Assembly (NCBI GenBank): GCA_033065855.1
Contig: JAVXUO010000408.1
Coordinates: forward strand, 372,001-436,000
DNA: 64,000 bases
Direction of reading: 5' to 3'
Origin: Escallonia rubra
Lineage: Eukaryota; Streptophyta; Magnoliopsida; Escalloniales; Escalloniaceae
Part shown: positions 34,703 to 46,820 of the stretch, in pieces
How the letters are laid out: each line of letters begins with the position of its first letter
Position numbering within the stretch: position 1 is the first letter of the stretch
Made by a program: the position numbers and the translations under genes
Notes under the pieces: model-generated
The model's database searches: none
The model's input: the letters and a program-made list of their open reading frames with translations, nothing else
Told to the model about the DNA's origin: nothing

Positions 34703-35989
34703 CAGGTTAAAGTGGGGATGGGGGGTTGAAGGGGCAGAGGCTAAGTATAATGGATGGTGCTAATCTACATTAAATATAGTTGAGGCCGAAGGAAGGGTTT
34801 TAGATTGGGTTTAATAAAATGGTGGGGTCTGTTAACCTCTTTCGGTAGATTAGAGAGGTCACCTGAGCATCCAATGATTTTGAACAATCTTAAAAAACTT
34901 TGAAAAAAGTGTTTTGTGGGTTCAGTTTTGATAGATAGATAGATGTTCATGAGCACAGCATGCACACACATGATAAGAGTACAGTGCGCGCACAGTGAGG
35001 ATGAATGAATGGATGGATGATCAAAGGGAAGGTGTAAGGAGATGTGAGTTAAAAGTTAATGAATAAGCTAATTAATATGGACCACCCTCTGTCTACAGTC
35101 CACACTATTACGAGAGAAGGATGAATTAGGAAAGAGAGAGGAAGATTGAGAAGAAAAGAGAGAAAAAGTAGACACGTTGGAACAATGGCATTTGGTTGGA
35201 TTTGGTGTTAAGATGAAGAGGGAGAGGGTACAGATGGAAAGTAGCTCTATGGTTTGAAACGACTGCATGCTTTGACTGTTTGGCTGCATCGACGTCTTCT
35301 ATTGCTTGCTATGACCTCTTCACTTTTAGGCTTCAGCACTCAATGCCTCCTCGGCTATCATAGTGACGTAGAGTGACGTGCGGTATGGCCTCGAGCTTCG
35401 TGCCTTGGCCTTGGGCCTCAGGTTTGACATGGACTGGTTTCTGTGTTGTTGCAGTTGGTCTGACGTGGGGGGCAGCTTTCTGGTCACTAGACTAGATTGA
35501 GTTTGTTTGGACGTTTTATCTGTTTTCTGTTCTTTATTGAAAAAAGAAAAAAAAATGGAAGATATAGATCAAAAAAGAAAAGAAAATAGTAGTTCTTTTT
35601 ATTTTATTTTTTTAATTTAATCTGTTGTCCAATTATCTTACTTTATTCGGGGTTACCCATCGGATTGAGCTGTCATCCGATTTTAGCTTTGTATTGTTCT
35701 GCAATCCCTTAGGTTAGGTCATATGCATATGGACTTATTCTGTAATCCTTGAGGTTAGGTCATGTAATCCCTGGTTTTCTAGAGATGAGAAAAATTGGGA
35801 AAAAACTCTCTAAGGGTCTCTTTTATACTTGAAAGAATATATCCGTTGAAAAGTAGTTAAAGGGTTAACACAAAGATTGTTTAAAAGAAATAATTCGAAT
35901 AAATGTTAAAGATCATTCAGAGGAATTTCATTCAAGAATGGTTAAGTCATCTCTGAAGAATTCGATCGAATGAATGCATGATTGAAATT

Positions 35990-36315
35990 GAAGAGCGGAG
36001 ATACTTTTGTGCCACTGAAAGCTTCATTCGATGAGAAGCACAAGCTTCGAATGAAAACCGTTTGCTTCAAATAAAAACCTTTAATTTCTACTGAAAGATT
36101 CATTTGAATGAGAAGCATAAGCTTCGAATGAAAACTGTTTGCCTCGGATGAAAACCTTTACTTTCAACTGAAAGATTCATTAAATGAGAAACATAGGCTT
36201 CGACTGGAAACTGTTTGCTTCGGATGAAAATCTTTTCTTTCGACTGAAAACAAATTTTAGTCCACACATGAACACTGAAGAATTCCTTCGAACGAAAACA
36301 CGATTCCTTCAAATG
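35990..36315 (+). repeat. TTCGAATGAAAA motif cluster in the SIRE LTR
   Basis: Three partly aligned blocks of about 80 bp repeat 'cattcgaatgagaagc...gcttcgaatgaaaac', giving a loose tandem structure. See the matching clusters at 9310-9745 and 38950-39310. Confidence 0.7.
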
Positions 36316-36531
36316 AAAATATTTTCCAGCTAAAACTTTTTAATTTTGTCCTTTTTTATCTTTTGGTAGATCTTTAAGAAGGCTTAGATTAAGATTTATT
36401 ACAATGAATGAAAATAAACTAAATCTAAATCCAAAGTCTTTGACCAGAGAATTGTCCATGCTATGATTGGTCCTAAAATCATACACAAAAACATTGTTAG
36501 ATTAATGTCAGAACATTAATCCTGGAATCAT

Positions 36532-36736
36532 TTACCACCAAGCGCGTAGGTCAACTGGTAAGGGGTTGTCCTAACTTAACCAGAGGTCTCGTGTTCGAGC
36601 CCTGAGAATGCAGCTGCGTTAAAACTTGGTAGGGAGAGCTTTGCCGCCCATGTGGTCCTGCCCGGCTTGAACCCGGATTAGTCGGCTCCCAATGTGGTGT
36701 CCGAAAACCGGGTGGTCTAACAAAAAATAAAAAAAG
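36532..36736 (+). mobile_element. tRNA-derived SINE, 205 bp
   Basis: Target duplication CCTGGAATCAT at 36521-36531 and 36737-36747. The head has a box A-like TAGGTCAACTGG and box B-like TGTTCGAGCCC about 40 bp apart, as in tRNA-derived pol III promoters. The tail is A-rich (AACAAAAAATAAAAAAAG). Same family as 32084-32327. It is not a tRNA gene: no cloverleaf 3' half or anticodon arm could be placed. Confidence 0.87.
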
Positions 36737-36780
36737 CCTGGAATCATCAAATTAACGAATCTAGACTTTTAAGGTCAACA

Positions 36781-36797
36781 ATCTCCCCCATTTTTTA
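36781..36797 (-). promoter_or_regulatory. Polypurine tract of the truncated SIRE-like element
   Basis: The minus strand reads AAAAAATGGGGGAGAT immediately before the 3' LTR start TGTTGACC. This is the plus-strand primer site. Confidence 0.75.
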
Positions 36798-37509
36798 TGA
36801 CGACAATACATTAATCTAACGTATCACAACATACTTTCCCTGGAATAATTAACAACAACTAAAAATAAAATTATAAATCCTTCAATATTTTTGAAGGAAT
36901 TTCTACAAAAGTCATGTACAACAAACTGTTCTCCCCCTTTGTCAAATCACAAAGCGAGGAAAGCATCGAAAGTAGAAAAAAAAAGGCTAAAAAAAATCTA
37001 ACAGCGACGGCGTCCACTGTGGGCAAAAGAGGAAGGATCCTGAGGCGGTGGAAGATCAGAGGTACTTCGACAACTTCAACCACACGAGGCGACCGCGACG
37101 GTGGTGGAGCATATGGGATGTTTGGATTAAAGAACCACTGCTCGCCATCGGTTCTTCCATGGTGGGATGGAAAAATGTCGGGACGAGTGACTCAAAAACC
37201 ATGTGATGTGTCAAAGATCTGATGCGCCAAGAATCGGTTCTGCTCAGTGAGGATGCATATAGATAATTCAGCTTGACGACGATTGGCTTGAAGAGTAGCT
37301 CCATGCTGACGTTGCAGATCCTGTTGCATGTGAGTCTGTGGTTGATGGGAATGGAGGAAATGTTAGAGACGAGATCATTTCAAAGATTGTGTAAGTGGAT
37401 TTGATTGGATATAAGTTGGTTTGAGGAGTTCTTGAGGATAGACAGATGGTGAAGGAGAGTGGTAGACAGATGGTGAATGAGAGTGGTCTAACGGCTAGGG
37501 TAGTTTGAC

Positions 37510-38831
37510 TATAGTAAAAGTTGGAGGGAGTTAAATATGCGAGAGAGCTGGTCTGGGAAAGATGAGCTGTCAAAAGTAAGGAAATCATCAAAATCTAAGT
37601 TTGAAAAATCATTTAATGGACTCTGAAAGTGGTCAAAGGACAAAGGCGGCGCAAAAGAACTAGGGTCAGAGAAGTGAGGTGGTGGTAAAGAGGAACTTGG
37701 TGCATTGGAGGAAGTGGGTGCATGAGGTGATTGGGGTGGTGCTGCCCTCTCGAGAGACAAGGCATAGATTCTGGGGTCAGTTCTAATTGTGAAGCTAGCG
37801 CGACAGAGAGTGACGATGTTGAGGCAATGAGTGGGAGGAAGATGCATGCACTCGGGGATAAAGGTGGAAAGCAGAACTTTGAAGTGTACAAAGACTTTAG
37901 AGAGAAGGAGACCATAGGGAAGATGATCAATACTTTTAGCTTTACGGGTAGCCACGTTCATCATCATAATACCCGCAAGATTTAAAGGGAGAACCGCGAA
38001 TAAAATGGGTAAGGAGAATGATGTCAAGATAGGTAAATGAAGCGTGAAATCCTAAGCGGCCCGCAAGGTTATAGGTGAGAATTAAGTGCAAAACATGGCT
38101 TATAGTTAAAGTTCGGTGATGACAGGTTTTTTGGCTGAAGGGAAAGAAGGGTCATTGTAAAATGTTTGGATTTGTTCGAAGGGGGAAAAGAGTCCACCTG
38201 TAGCCCATGAATTTTCTGAAAACACAACGAGGGATGATTGGTTGGTAAACTCGAGAATTTGGGCTAAGGAGGAGGCAGTGAGACGAATAGTCACACCATT
38301 TACGTAGGAATCGAGAGTGATGGAAGTGGTGGAGTTGTACGACATGTTGGCATGGAACATTCGGACCAAATAGGGGTAGTATTCAGTGGGTATGGTAAGA
38401 AGAGACGTACATCTCATTTGGACAAAGAAGGGCATGACACCAAGTTGTGTCATGAGGCCAAGATCACAAGGGTGACCTAGGACGATATCTCAACTGGCGA
38501 AATGAGTGTAGTAGTTAATTTGTTTTTCAACAGTTTTAAAGAAGTGAGGTAAATGATGGATTTCCTCAAGTGATATGTAGAGACAGATGGGTGGAGGACA
38601 GTTCGGTGGAGGAGCAGAAGATGATGAGAGAATATTTATATTTGAAGTGTTGTGGATATCAGTTGAAAGAGAAGGATTGGTAGGAGTGGCGGAGTGAGCA
38701 GGTGCGGCGGGAGTAGAGGAACAAGTGCTACGACGAGTTGAGACATGAAGAACCTCAGGTTCATTATCAGTATCTTCTTGTAGTCGGAGGCGACGTCTGG
38801 AACGTAGGCGGCGCGTGGATGGTGCGTCCAT
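37510..38831 (-). pseudogene. Extra ORF of the SIRE-like element ('putative plant transposon protein' type)
   Basis: The start is ATG at 38831 with an Arg-rich N-terminus (RRLRSRRRLRLQEDTDNEPE) and a Ser/Pro-rich linker. A first stop is at 38492-38490, after which the same frame continues with VRMFHANMSY, a STTSITLDSYVNGVTIRLTA stretch and ASSLAQIL. These resemble the domain annotated in plants as putative plant transposon protein, often found downstream of or within retroelements. Further shifts occur near 38106 and 37980; a Pro/Ser-rich tail (HAPTSSNAPSSSLPPPHF) follows. It occupies the env-like position of SIRE elements, but I see no signal peptide or clear transmembrane envelope layout. 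The domain name is from memory and needs a profile search. Confidence 0.5.
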
Positions 38832-38949
38832 GGCAGAAGGAGACAAGAAAGAACGAGAAAAGTGTTTGAAAATATGAAAGACTTGAGTGATAATGAAGTA
38901 GACACTGTAAAAAGTAAACAGTGAAAAACTGAGAGGGGGTATATATAGA

Positions 38950-39315
38950 CAAAGGATTTCATTCAAATGAAACTAGGATCCATTGAAGGAAAGAGTCAGT
39001 TTGCAAAAGGCAGTGAATGTGTTTAGTTTCATTCGAATGGAACTTGGATTTGGTCGAAGGAAAGAGTTAATGGCAAAAAGTTAGAGAAAATGTAGAGTTT
39101 CATTCGAATGGAACTTGGATGCGGTCGAGGGAAAAATTCAGTCAACAGAAACTAAGAGAAGTTGAAGGGTTCATTCGAATGAAAACTTTTGATTCGACCG
39201 AAAAACTTTCATTCGAAGGGAAGTTGATTTCCTTCGACTGAAAAGATCAGTTTGTGCTCAACAGAATTTGTTCGACTAAATTCGCGTCCATTCGAATGAA
39301 AGGGGCAGAAAAAAT
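38950..39315 (+). repeat. TTCGAATGAAAC motif cluster between pol and the extra ORF
   Basis: Three blocks of about 80 bp share 'gtttcattcgaatggaacttgga' followed by 'tcgaaggaaag', then ATTCGACCGAAAA-type motifs near 39190-39240. Same motif family as the LTR cluster at 35990-36315. Confidence 0.7.
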
Positions 39316-39359
39316 AGGTTTGAGCTAAAGGGTTTAGTGAGGAAAAAATGAAAGAACAT

Positions 39360-42012
39360 CTAGCTAAGATTACACATTCCTAAGCGGCGGCAGAGGGAAT
39401 AAAAACTTGCTTCAGCTAAGGGTTCTGTAAAGATGTCTGCAAGCTGATCTCCCAAGCCTACTTTCTTGAGTTCTATCAATCGTTTCTGAACATTGTCTCT
39501 AAGAAAGTGGTAACGGATATCGACGTGCTTCGTGCGAGAGTGCTAAAAAGGATTTTTACTAATATCGATGGCATTACTACTGTTGCACATGATAGGAATA
39601 TTATTTAAAGAAACACCCAAATCCCGTAAGGTGTGATGCATCCAAAGAACTTGAGCACAAAAATTACCGGCTGCAACATATTTCGCTTCGACGGTAGACA
39701 GCCGCCACAAATGTTTGTTTCTTACTATGCCTAGACACAAGTGATTCTCCAAGGAATTGACAAGTACCACTGGTACTTTTATGATCAACTAGACATCTTG
39801 CGTAATTGAAATCATAAAACTCGACTAAATCAAAAGAATAGTTGCGCGGATACCAAAGTCCCAAAATTGTAATCTTGGACAAGTATTTAAATATGCGTTT
39901 GACTGCTGTAATATGGGATACTTTAGGGCAAGCTTGGAAATGGGCACATACATACGCTAAACATGACATCAGGCCTTGAAGCCGTAAGATATAACGAACT
40001 ACCAATCATGTCACGATAAAGTTTGTGATCAACATCTTTACCATTTCCATCTTTAACAAGATTGACGCGAGGAGAGATAGGAGTACCTCTAGGTTTAGCA
40101 TTAGCCATACCAAACCTTTTCAAAAGCTCACGTATGTACTTTGATTGATTTATGAAGATTCCTTCTTTTGATTGCTTGATTTGAAGGCCGAGGAAGAACG
40201 TGAATTCTCCCATCATATTCATCTCAAATTTCCTGCACATATTCTCACAAAACTCTTGGCATAGATCGTCTTTAGTGGCTCCAAAAATGATATCATCAAC
40301 GTAGATTTAGACAACAAGAATATGCGAATTTTTAGATTTGGTAAAGAGAGTGATATCAACTTTGCCACGAGAGAATCCATGATTAGTGAGAAAGTTGCTG
40401 AAACGATCGTACCAAACTCGAGGAGCTTGTTTCAGACCATACAAAGCCTTTTTCAATTTGAAAACATGATTGGGGTGTTTTTCATTTTCAAAACTGGGAG
40501 GTTCTTTAACAAAATCTTCCTCTTGAATTATCCCATTCAAGAAGGAACTTTTCACGTCCATTTGATAAAGTTTAAAATTCATATGACATGAAAATGCCAA
40601 AAAACATTTGGATAGCTTCAAGTCGAGCAACTGGGGCAAAGGTTTCATCAAAATCAGCTCCTCCAACTTGATTATATCCTTGGGCTACTAATCTAGCCTT
40701 GTTTCTAACAATATGGCCATCTTCATCAAGTTTGTTTTGAAAAACCCACTTGGTGCCGATAACTTTTTATTGAACTGGAGGCGGGACTAGAGTCCAAAGC
40801 TTGCTTTTTTCAAATTGATTTAAATCTTCTTGCATGGCAAAGATCCACCCTTCATATTTGAGAGCCTCAAGAATACTTTTAGGTTCAATTTGAGATAGAA
40901 AAGAAAAATCGACACTTGAACGATTTACAGAAGATCAAGTAGTTACCCCATGGTCAACATTACCAATTACTTGCTCCCTTGGGTGGTTAGAGTAGTATCT
41001 CTAGCTCCTGGGAAGAGGTTGAGTTTCAGTATTTGCATTTTCAGATGAATTTGAGTTGTCCCATTCATTTGTTGAAATATCTAATTTATTGAAGCTGAGG
41101 GGAAGATTCTCGTTGTCATCATTTACATGCTTGCTTGGATTTTCAATATTAGTTTTTTCAAATACAACATGCATTGATTCTTCAATAGCAAGAGTCCTAC
41201 GATTATAAACTTCATATGGTCTATTCTTCATGGAATAGCCAAAAAAGACACCCTCGTCAGATTTTGCATCAAACTTACCCAAGTTCTCACGATTATTCAA
41301 AGTAAAACATTTGCAACAAAAAAACTTTGAAGTAATCGATTTTTGATTTTCGATTAGAGAAAAGGTCGTAAGGAGTTTTGTCAAGAATGGGTCTAATGAG
41401 AACCCTGTTCAACACGTAACAAGAAGTGCTGACAGCTTCGGCCCAAAAATATTTTGACAAAGTGTTTTCGTGAAGCATTGTTCTAGCCATCTCTTGAAGA
41501 GTACGATTCTTTGTCTCTATTACTATCCCATTTTGTTGGGGAGTTCGAGGAGCAGAAAATTCATGAGTAATGCCATTTTGATCACAAAAGGGAATAAATT
41601 TTTTTTCAAAGTTGCCGCCATGATCACTTCGGATTTGCACAAGTTTCATTTTCATTTTCATTTTCAAGAAGCTTTATGAGGTTGAAGAATTCTTCAAACG
41701 CTTCATCCTTATGAGTTAAAAATAAAACCCAGGTGTATCTAGAAAAATCATCAACAATGACGAAAGCATAAAAAATTTCACCAAGGCTAGCATGTCTCGT
41801 AGGACCAAAAAGATCTAAATGAAGAAGATGAAGAGGACGGGATGTGAAAACAATATTTTTGGCATGAAAAGAGGTTTTTGATTGTTTGCCACATTGACAG
41901 GCATCACAAACCTTATCCTTGACAAATCTCAACTTTGGTATGCCTCTAACAAGTTCTTTCGAGAGTAATTTCTTGATTATGTCCATATGCACATGACCTA
42001 ATCTACGATGCC
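39360..42012 (-). pseudogene. SIRE-like Copia pol (pre-integrase, integrase, RT, RNase H)
   Basis: Order on the minus strand: WHRRLGH...CDACQCGKQ zinc-binding pre-integrase motif (42012-41880), integrase with LLHLDLFGP, FVIVDDFSRYTWVLF and SDHGGNF then TPQQNG (41830-41530), RT with YQMDVKSSFLNG, ALYGLKQAPRVWYDRF and YVDDIIFG (40600-40270), GEFTFFLGLQIKQS (about 40200), RNase H with DHKSTSGTCQFLG and VEAKYVAAG (39790-39660), and the end RRLGMCNLS-stop at 39360. At least five frameshifts or stops, for example a stop just before YVDD and shifts near 41300, 40990, 40650 and 39790. It is a dead copy but every domain from pre-integrase onward is traceable. The N-terminal gag half is absent. Confidence 0.9.
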
Positions 42013-43660
42013 ACAAATACTGTAAAGCAAGGTTCTCTCTAGCAGCACACGTTATAAGAGCTCTACTTCATTGCCTTACAACTGGTACCGCTACTCTTCA
42101 GATTCTAAATGGAAGGCTCCCTTTCTCTCTTGTCGGCCACTTTAAATAACATGGATATGAGTGAGTCTAACGTTATACATGGTTTCTACCAGAAGAAAGA
42201 AAGAAATTTTTGTCGTAATCTCTTACCTGATTTCCAGATGTTATGATCCTAGTGCGGCCCTAGCTTTGGTTGTTAAAATTTATGTTGAATTTTGGCATAC
42301 TATCAAGATTCTTAATTAATTCAACAACTAATAATGCACAACGATCTAGTCATTACAAGATCCGAGGGTTCGTCATAGAAAACCTTATATCGAACATTTA
42401 TAGAGTGTTCGTCACAATGGGACAATTTGAACGACGACTCCATGTCTTCTAGGTCACAATGATTTTTATGTCATAGATTTGTTCACATTTTAAATTTCTA
42501 TCTTCCAGATGAATTAGTCTGTCATATCTGATTGGAAGGTTTGTCTAAGCAATACATATAAGTTCTTCTTTGCTCCCAGTTGGGTTCATTTTTTATTCGA
42601 TTCACTGTATAGAAATGCATGAACAAAAAAAAAAAAAAAAAGTGGAGAGTAACACTACTTTTTATGTCACAATCCATTTCATCCATGAAAGTTTTCCTAA
42701 GTTCTAATCCCTAAAGATTATTCCAGCTATGACAAGTAACAACAAAATAAAAAGACACGTTGCTCATTGCAACACAAGATATGACATATTGTCGCATTCA
42801 GAGATGTCTGAAAAGAATAGGTATGCTCAATGCGACCCATTGTCTCTTATTGGACAAACACTTCTTTCTGATTAATAATTTTTCATCTTAATCAAGTGGA
42901 GATTTTTTTTTGATCTTCTTTTACCTCTTTTATTAGATATTAAAATACAATTACGAACTTGTACTAGAAGACATCTCCCATCCACACCCATGGAGGCTAA
43001 CTGGCTCTGATGATTGTTTCCTTTGGATCATTTGTAATTTTCAGGCCACTTTCAGATCTGTTAGGCCCGCTACTTACCCTTAAAAGGACTTGGGAAGGCC
43101 ATAGCCAACAAAACCATGTAAAGGAATTCTCGAAAAAGAACATGAGATACGCAAACAAAGCAATCACATTCCTTGTAAGAGCCTAGCTCGGTCATCATTT
43201 GTTTCAATTGCATGGGTGGAATCTGTCAGAAGAGTGGAAGAGGCTAAAACTAACAAAAGGGAACTCCACTTTTCGCATATATAAGAGGACATTTGTTCTA
43301 GCTAGGTGTTTCACACCTTCACCTTCATCATGAAGAAGGACAAGACAAGAAGACTTTTTATTTAACTATTTGTTTCCATGCTCCTTTCTCGTTTCGTACG
43401 ATGTATGAGGAAATTTTTAACATCGTGTTAAATCATTCAACTTGAAAAATATCATAATGAGAGGTGAGACCCACAAATTGACAGTGATATTATAAGTAAC
43501 AATACTTACGCGAATGAATTGAAATAAGTAATGACACCTTAATTCCAATTTTTCACTTAGAGGAGAGAGTGAGGGGTTCATATAAAATCACATGAAGACT
43601 CACGTTTTTTCTTTGGAAAAGGCGGAAGAGATTTCATTTTAAGAAAAGTACATAAGTCAT

Positions 43661-44286
43661 ACTCCACGGAAGGATTAATTGCAGCCGGCACTTTAAACTT
43701 AATGCTTGCACCTAAGCGTACACCTTAAGGTTTCAACACTGGCACCCAGCACTTGATCTTCTTGACGTCCACTACAAAATGAATATGAAGCCTCGTTTAA
43801 CCCGATGTTTGCTAAGTCTTTGGGTGCCAGTCTGCCATTTCCACCTGCAATCCACGTCAATCCCGCCAACATGATGAAATCAAAAGTACGCCCAATTATT
43901 ATCTGTTTAAGGTTAGTTTGGTAATTTAAAAATAAAAATAAATTAAGAAACAAGAATAGACCCATCAGCTCTCACTAGTACGTGCCCCTATTGCACTACT
44001 ATCAAGCCTAGCGAGCCCACCACAACCACTCCTATCGAAGCCATCACCAGTCTCCCCCCCCCCCCAACCAAAAAAACCTAACAATAGACATCATGCACGC
44101 AATAGCCGAATATTTATGATTGAAAATAGGATGGATTTTTTTGCTGCAAATTGGATTGTAGCTGTAGCACTCCATATAGCATAAAAAAAGTTAGGTGTAT
44201 TATCGTAAAAATCTTGAATGACAAATTTTAGTAGAACTCAACTAAATATAACGAACCATATTGAATGGCTATAAGTATTCTTGTAG
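43661..44286. other. Unassigned insert between unit C flank and SIRE LTR
   Basis: The stretch begins GGATTAATTGCAGCCGGCAC, resembles no other part of the window and has no coding signal. A C-run (about 12) lies near 44057. It may be a fragment of another element; no terminal repeats were found. Confidence 0.4.
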
Positions 44287-45711
44287 AGGTATATATAAAA
44301 CAACCTTAGAGGGGGTGAATAAGGTTTTTGAAAATTAATGGAGAATTTAAATTAAGCACAATCATAAATCTCAATCAAACCAAGTAATACTTTAATGAAC
44401 ATGCTAACTAAATAATCTCAAACAATTAAAGAGCAATAAGTAAAGATATTGAGTTAGAGATACTTGACAAGGAGATTTAAATGATTTGGCTTGAACTACC
44501 CTCAAGCCTACATCCACCTCTTCAAAGAAGTTCTTTGTAAGAGCACTGGAATCCACTAGCAACAATCTTCTTCTGGGTCAAGATCAACACCCTTACAACA
44601 CTTGGTGATATCCTCACACCAAGCACAAGCCTTGAATCATCAAAGCTCACCCAAGACTTGACAAAATCAAGCCTTGATCACAATCCTTTTGCAAAGATCA
44701 ATTGTGTACAAATAAATCCTCTTGAAAGGAAATGAGTACAAATGAAACTCTTGTAGAATAGAAAGATGAGAGAATTGATGACTTGAAGTATGCTCACTCC
44801 CAATCAAAGAATCTACTCACAAAGATGCTCTATTTAATGATGTAAAATCATGAAGATGAAGAGAGAAAAGTTTAATCTATGAGTCTTGATGTTTCTCTAA
44901 TGAATGGAGGCTTAGAATGTGGTTTTTATGGTGTATGATGAAGCCCCAAATCATTTATATAAAGAAGATATGGAATATAGCCGTTAGAGGCATTATATGA
45001 GCAAAACTGCCATTGCAGTCAACTGTATTCCCAATGAAGTTGCCTGGTTCCCTCTAAACTAGTCGTTGCAGTCTTGTCCTTGAAAATAGCGGTTGGAATT
45101 GATTTTTGACCAATACAGTCGACTGTATTACCCTATTGCCTATCGGCTGCCTCACAGAACCCCATTCCCTATTTTGGCCACAACTTTTTCTAGAAAAATC
45201 GGATTGAGGTGCCGTTTTTTGCGCTAGAAAGCTAAAGAAAAGTTTTATCAAAATATGAAAATTTTAGCAGCAATTTTTTTTTTGTTGAGAAAATCTGAGT
45301 AAGCTCCAAAGTTCACCCATTTTTAATAACCATGCTTGTGTGAATGGTTATGAACTCACATGCAATGCACAAGGTGTACTAAGGTCTTTTTAGGTCATAA
45401 TCATCAATCCAAGCATGAAACCAAGACTAGTTACATAATAGTAATGATCAATCACAATCAATAGTAACTTAGCCTATGCGTTCTTTCTTGCTCTTTGACA
45501 TTGGACTTGATAAAGCTTCCATAGCATGTCCACTCTAGCTTTAAGCTTCTTTGTCTTTAATCCATCCATCCAACTTCTCAAATGTGTCTTCATGAGTGTG
45601 TATGTATATACGTACTAAGAATCTACTCAAAGCACACATTAGAACATAATCAATGTGTAGTTATCTTCAAAACAATATGTAACTCTAGGTTATCCAACCC
45701 TAGGGCTAACA
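44287..45711 (-). repeat. 3' LTR of the non-autonomous SIRE-like element
   Basis: Matches 51790-53226 throughout ('aaaacaaccttagagggggtgaataagg' onward). The right end ...GGGCTAACA adjoins the polypurine tract. The left terminal bases are altered to a short TATATATA run. A CAGTCGACTG motif cluster lies at 45010-45135. Confidence 0.82.
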
Positions 45712-45727
45712 ATCTCCCCATTTTTTG
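45712..45727 (-). promoter_or_regulatory. Polypurine tract of the non-autonomous SIRE-like element
   Basis: The minus strand reads AAAAAATGGGGAGAT directly before the LTR start TGTTAGCCCTAGGG, the same layout as at 36781. Confidence 0.78.
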
Positions 45728-46820
45728 ACGATGACAAAAATTGATTCTATATAAGGTAAGATGTATCATGAGATAGTCAATTAAGCACAATAATTTCACT
45801 TAAAGCACTCAGTTATTTCTAGTATACTCAAGATATGTCAATTTATCTCAAATAGCAATTAAGCTCATAGCTAGCTTCCCCTAGCTAAAACAAGATATGT
45901 TCTTCCTCTAATGTTCTCTCAACACACACAATCACATAGCATATAGAATCAAGATTATTTCTCCCCCTTTGTCATCACCAAAAGGCAAGGGTATGCATAT
46001 GTGAAGGGATAGTTATAAACAAGATAATGGTGTGAAGTGCATATCACTCATGAACTTATACGGATGACATCAAGAGTTCCTTCATGATCCAAAGAAAGAT
46101 ATGTAATGGAGCCCAATAATATCGTTTACTTCATGCATTTTTCAAGAGTAACAAGATAGTATGTGATTCAAGCATGTAAGCTTCCCTATCAAGTTACCAT
46201 ATGCATATTCCATCCTAATGTATGCTCCCCCTCAAACAATGCCAACAATATCCAACAAACACAATTAAATGTCTAACCAAGTCATGCTCTCCATTTGGCA
46301 TTACCAAAAGGCGTTTGTGTAGGAATGGCAACGTAAAGATTTAAGACGAAATAATCTAAACATGAAATTTTCACAATGCGAATAATGATCATCAACAAAT
46401 GTTTTCAATATATATATAAGTGCAAGAGGACCATTCATCGTCATCTAAATCCTACAAGCATCCAAGATCATAATATAGAGACGTAAACGATCAAGGATTC
46501 ATAATTTAGATCATAGTTTGCATAGGTGCTTAATAAGCAAGTTATATATATCATGAGAAATAAATATAACAATTTAAGGATGCTTCATGATGTATAAGTT
46601 TAGCACGTAGCACAATATTGGATGGAGCATCTACTTTTACCCTTTTGATGAATTACCGAGGATTCGATATTTTTAGGGATCATTTTGAAGTCCGTTTCCT
46701 TTGACAAGCTTTGAGGCTCTCCTCTTTTGAAGTAGCATGTCCAATCTTGGAATGCTTGCTCCCCCTTAAAATTTAGCTTGTTGCTCCTCCTTTTTCAATT
46801 TTTCTTGAAGCCTTCTCCTT
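45728..46820. other. Non-coding interior of the SIRE-like element
   Basis: AT-rich sequence between the polypurine tract and the gag-pol junction remnant. No protein motif was recognised on either strand; it occupies the place where pol would be. Confidence 0.5.

Larger units (their letters stand above)
26991..35695 (-). repeat. Duplicated unit B with PUP pseudogene and three insertions
   Basis: Homology to unit A resumes at about 26991 (the 'ttggttta...gtctgtctgc' stretch matching 22665 onward) and runs to 35695. Relative to unit A it has gained a Copia remnant plus adjoining repeat (about 29495-31670), a SINE (32084-32327) and a hAT element (32657-33927). 29170-29490 and 31671-32064 are non-coding flank shared with unit A. 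Confidence 0.8.
35700..36780 (-). repeat. 3' LTR of the truncated SIRE-like element
   Basis: The plus-strand right end ...AAGGTCAACA at 36780 abuts the polypurine tract, giving a TGTTGACC start on the minus strand. The left end is set near 35700, where PUP unit B similarity stops. It contains TTCGAATGAAAA-type motifs (35990-36310) and a nested SINE. Confidence 0.6.
35700..42012 (-). mobile_element. 5'-truncated SIRE/Maximus-like Ty1/Copia element
   Basis: On the minus strand: pol from GAG-pre-integrase through RNase H (42012-39360), an extra ORF region (38831-37510), a polypurine tract (36796-36781) and the 3' LTR (36780-35700). The gag half, PBS and 5' LTR are missing; at 42013 the sequence switches abruptly to PUP unit C flank. 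The extra ORF between pol and the LTR and the motif content fit the SIRE/Maximus lineage. Confidence 0.8.

Noticed and set aside
36540-36605. tRNA gene
   Set aside because: Box A and box B are present, but it is the head of a SINE with TSD and A-rich tail; no full cloverleaf.
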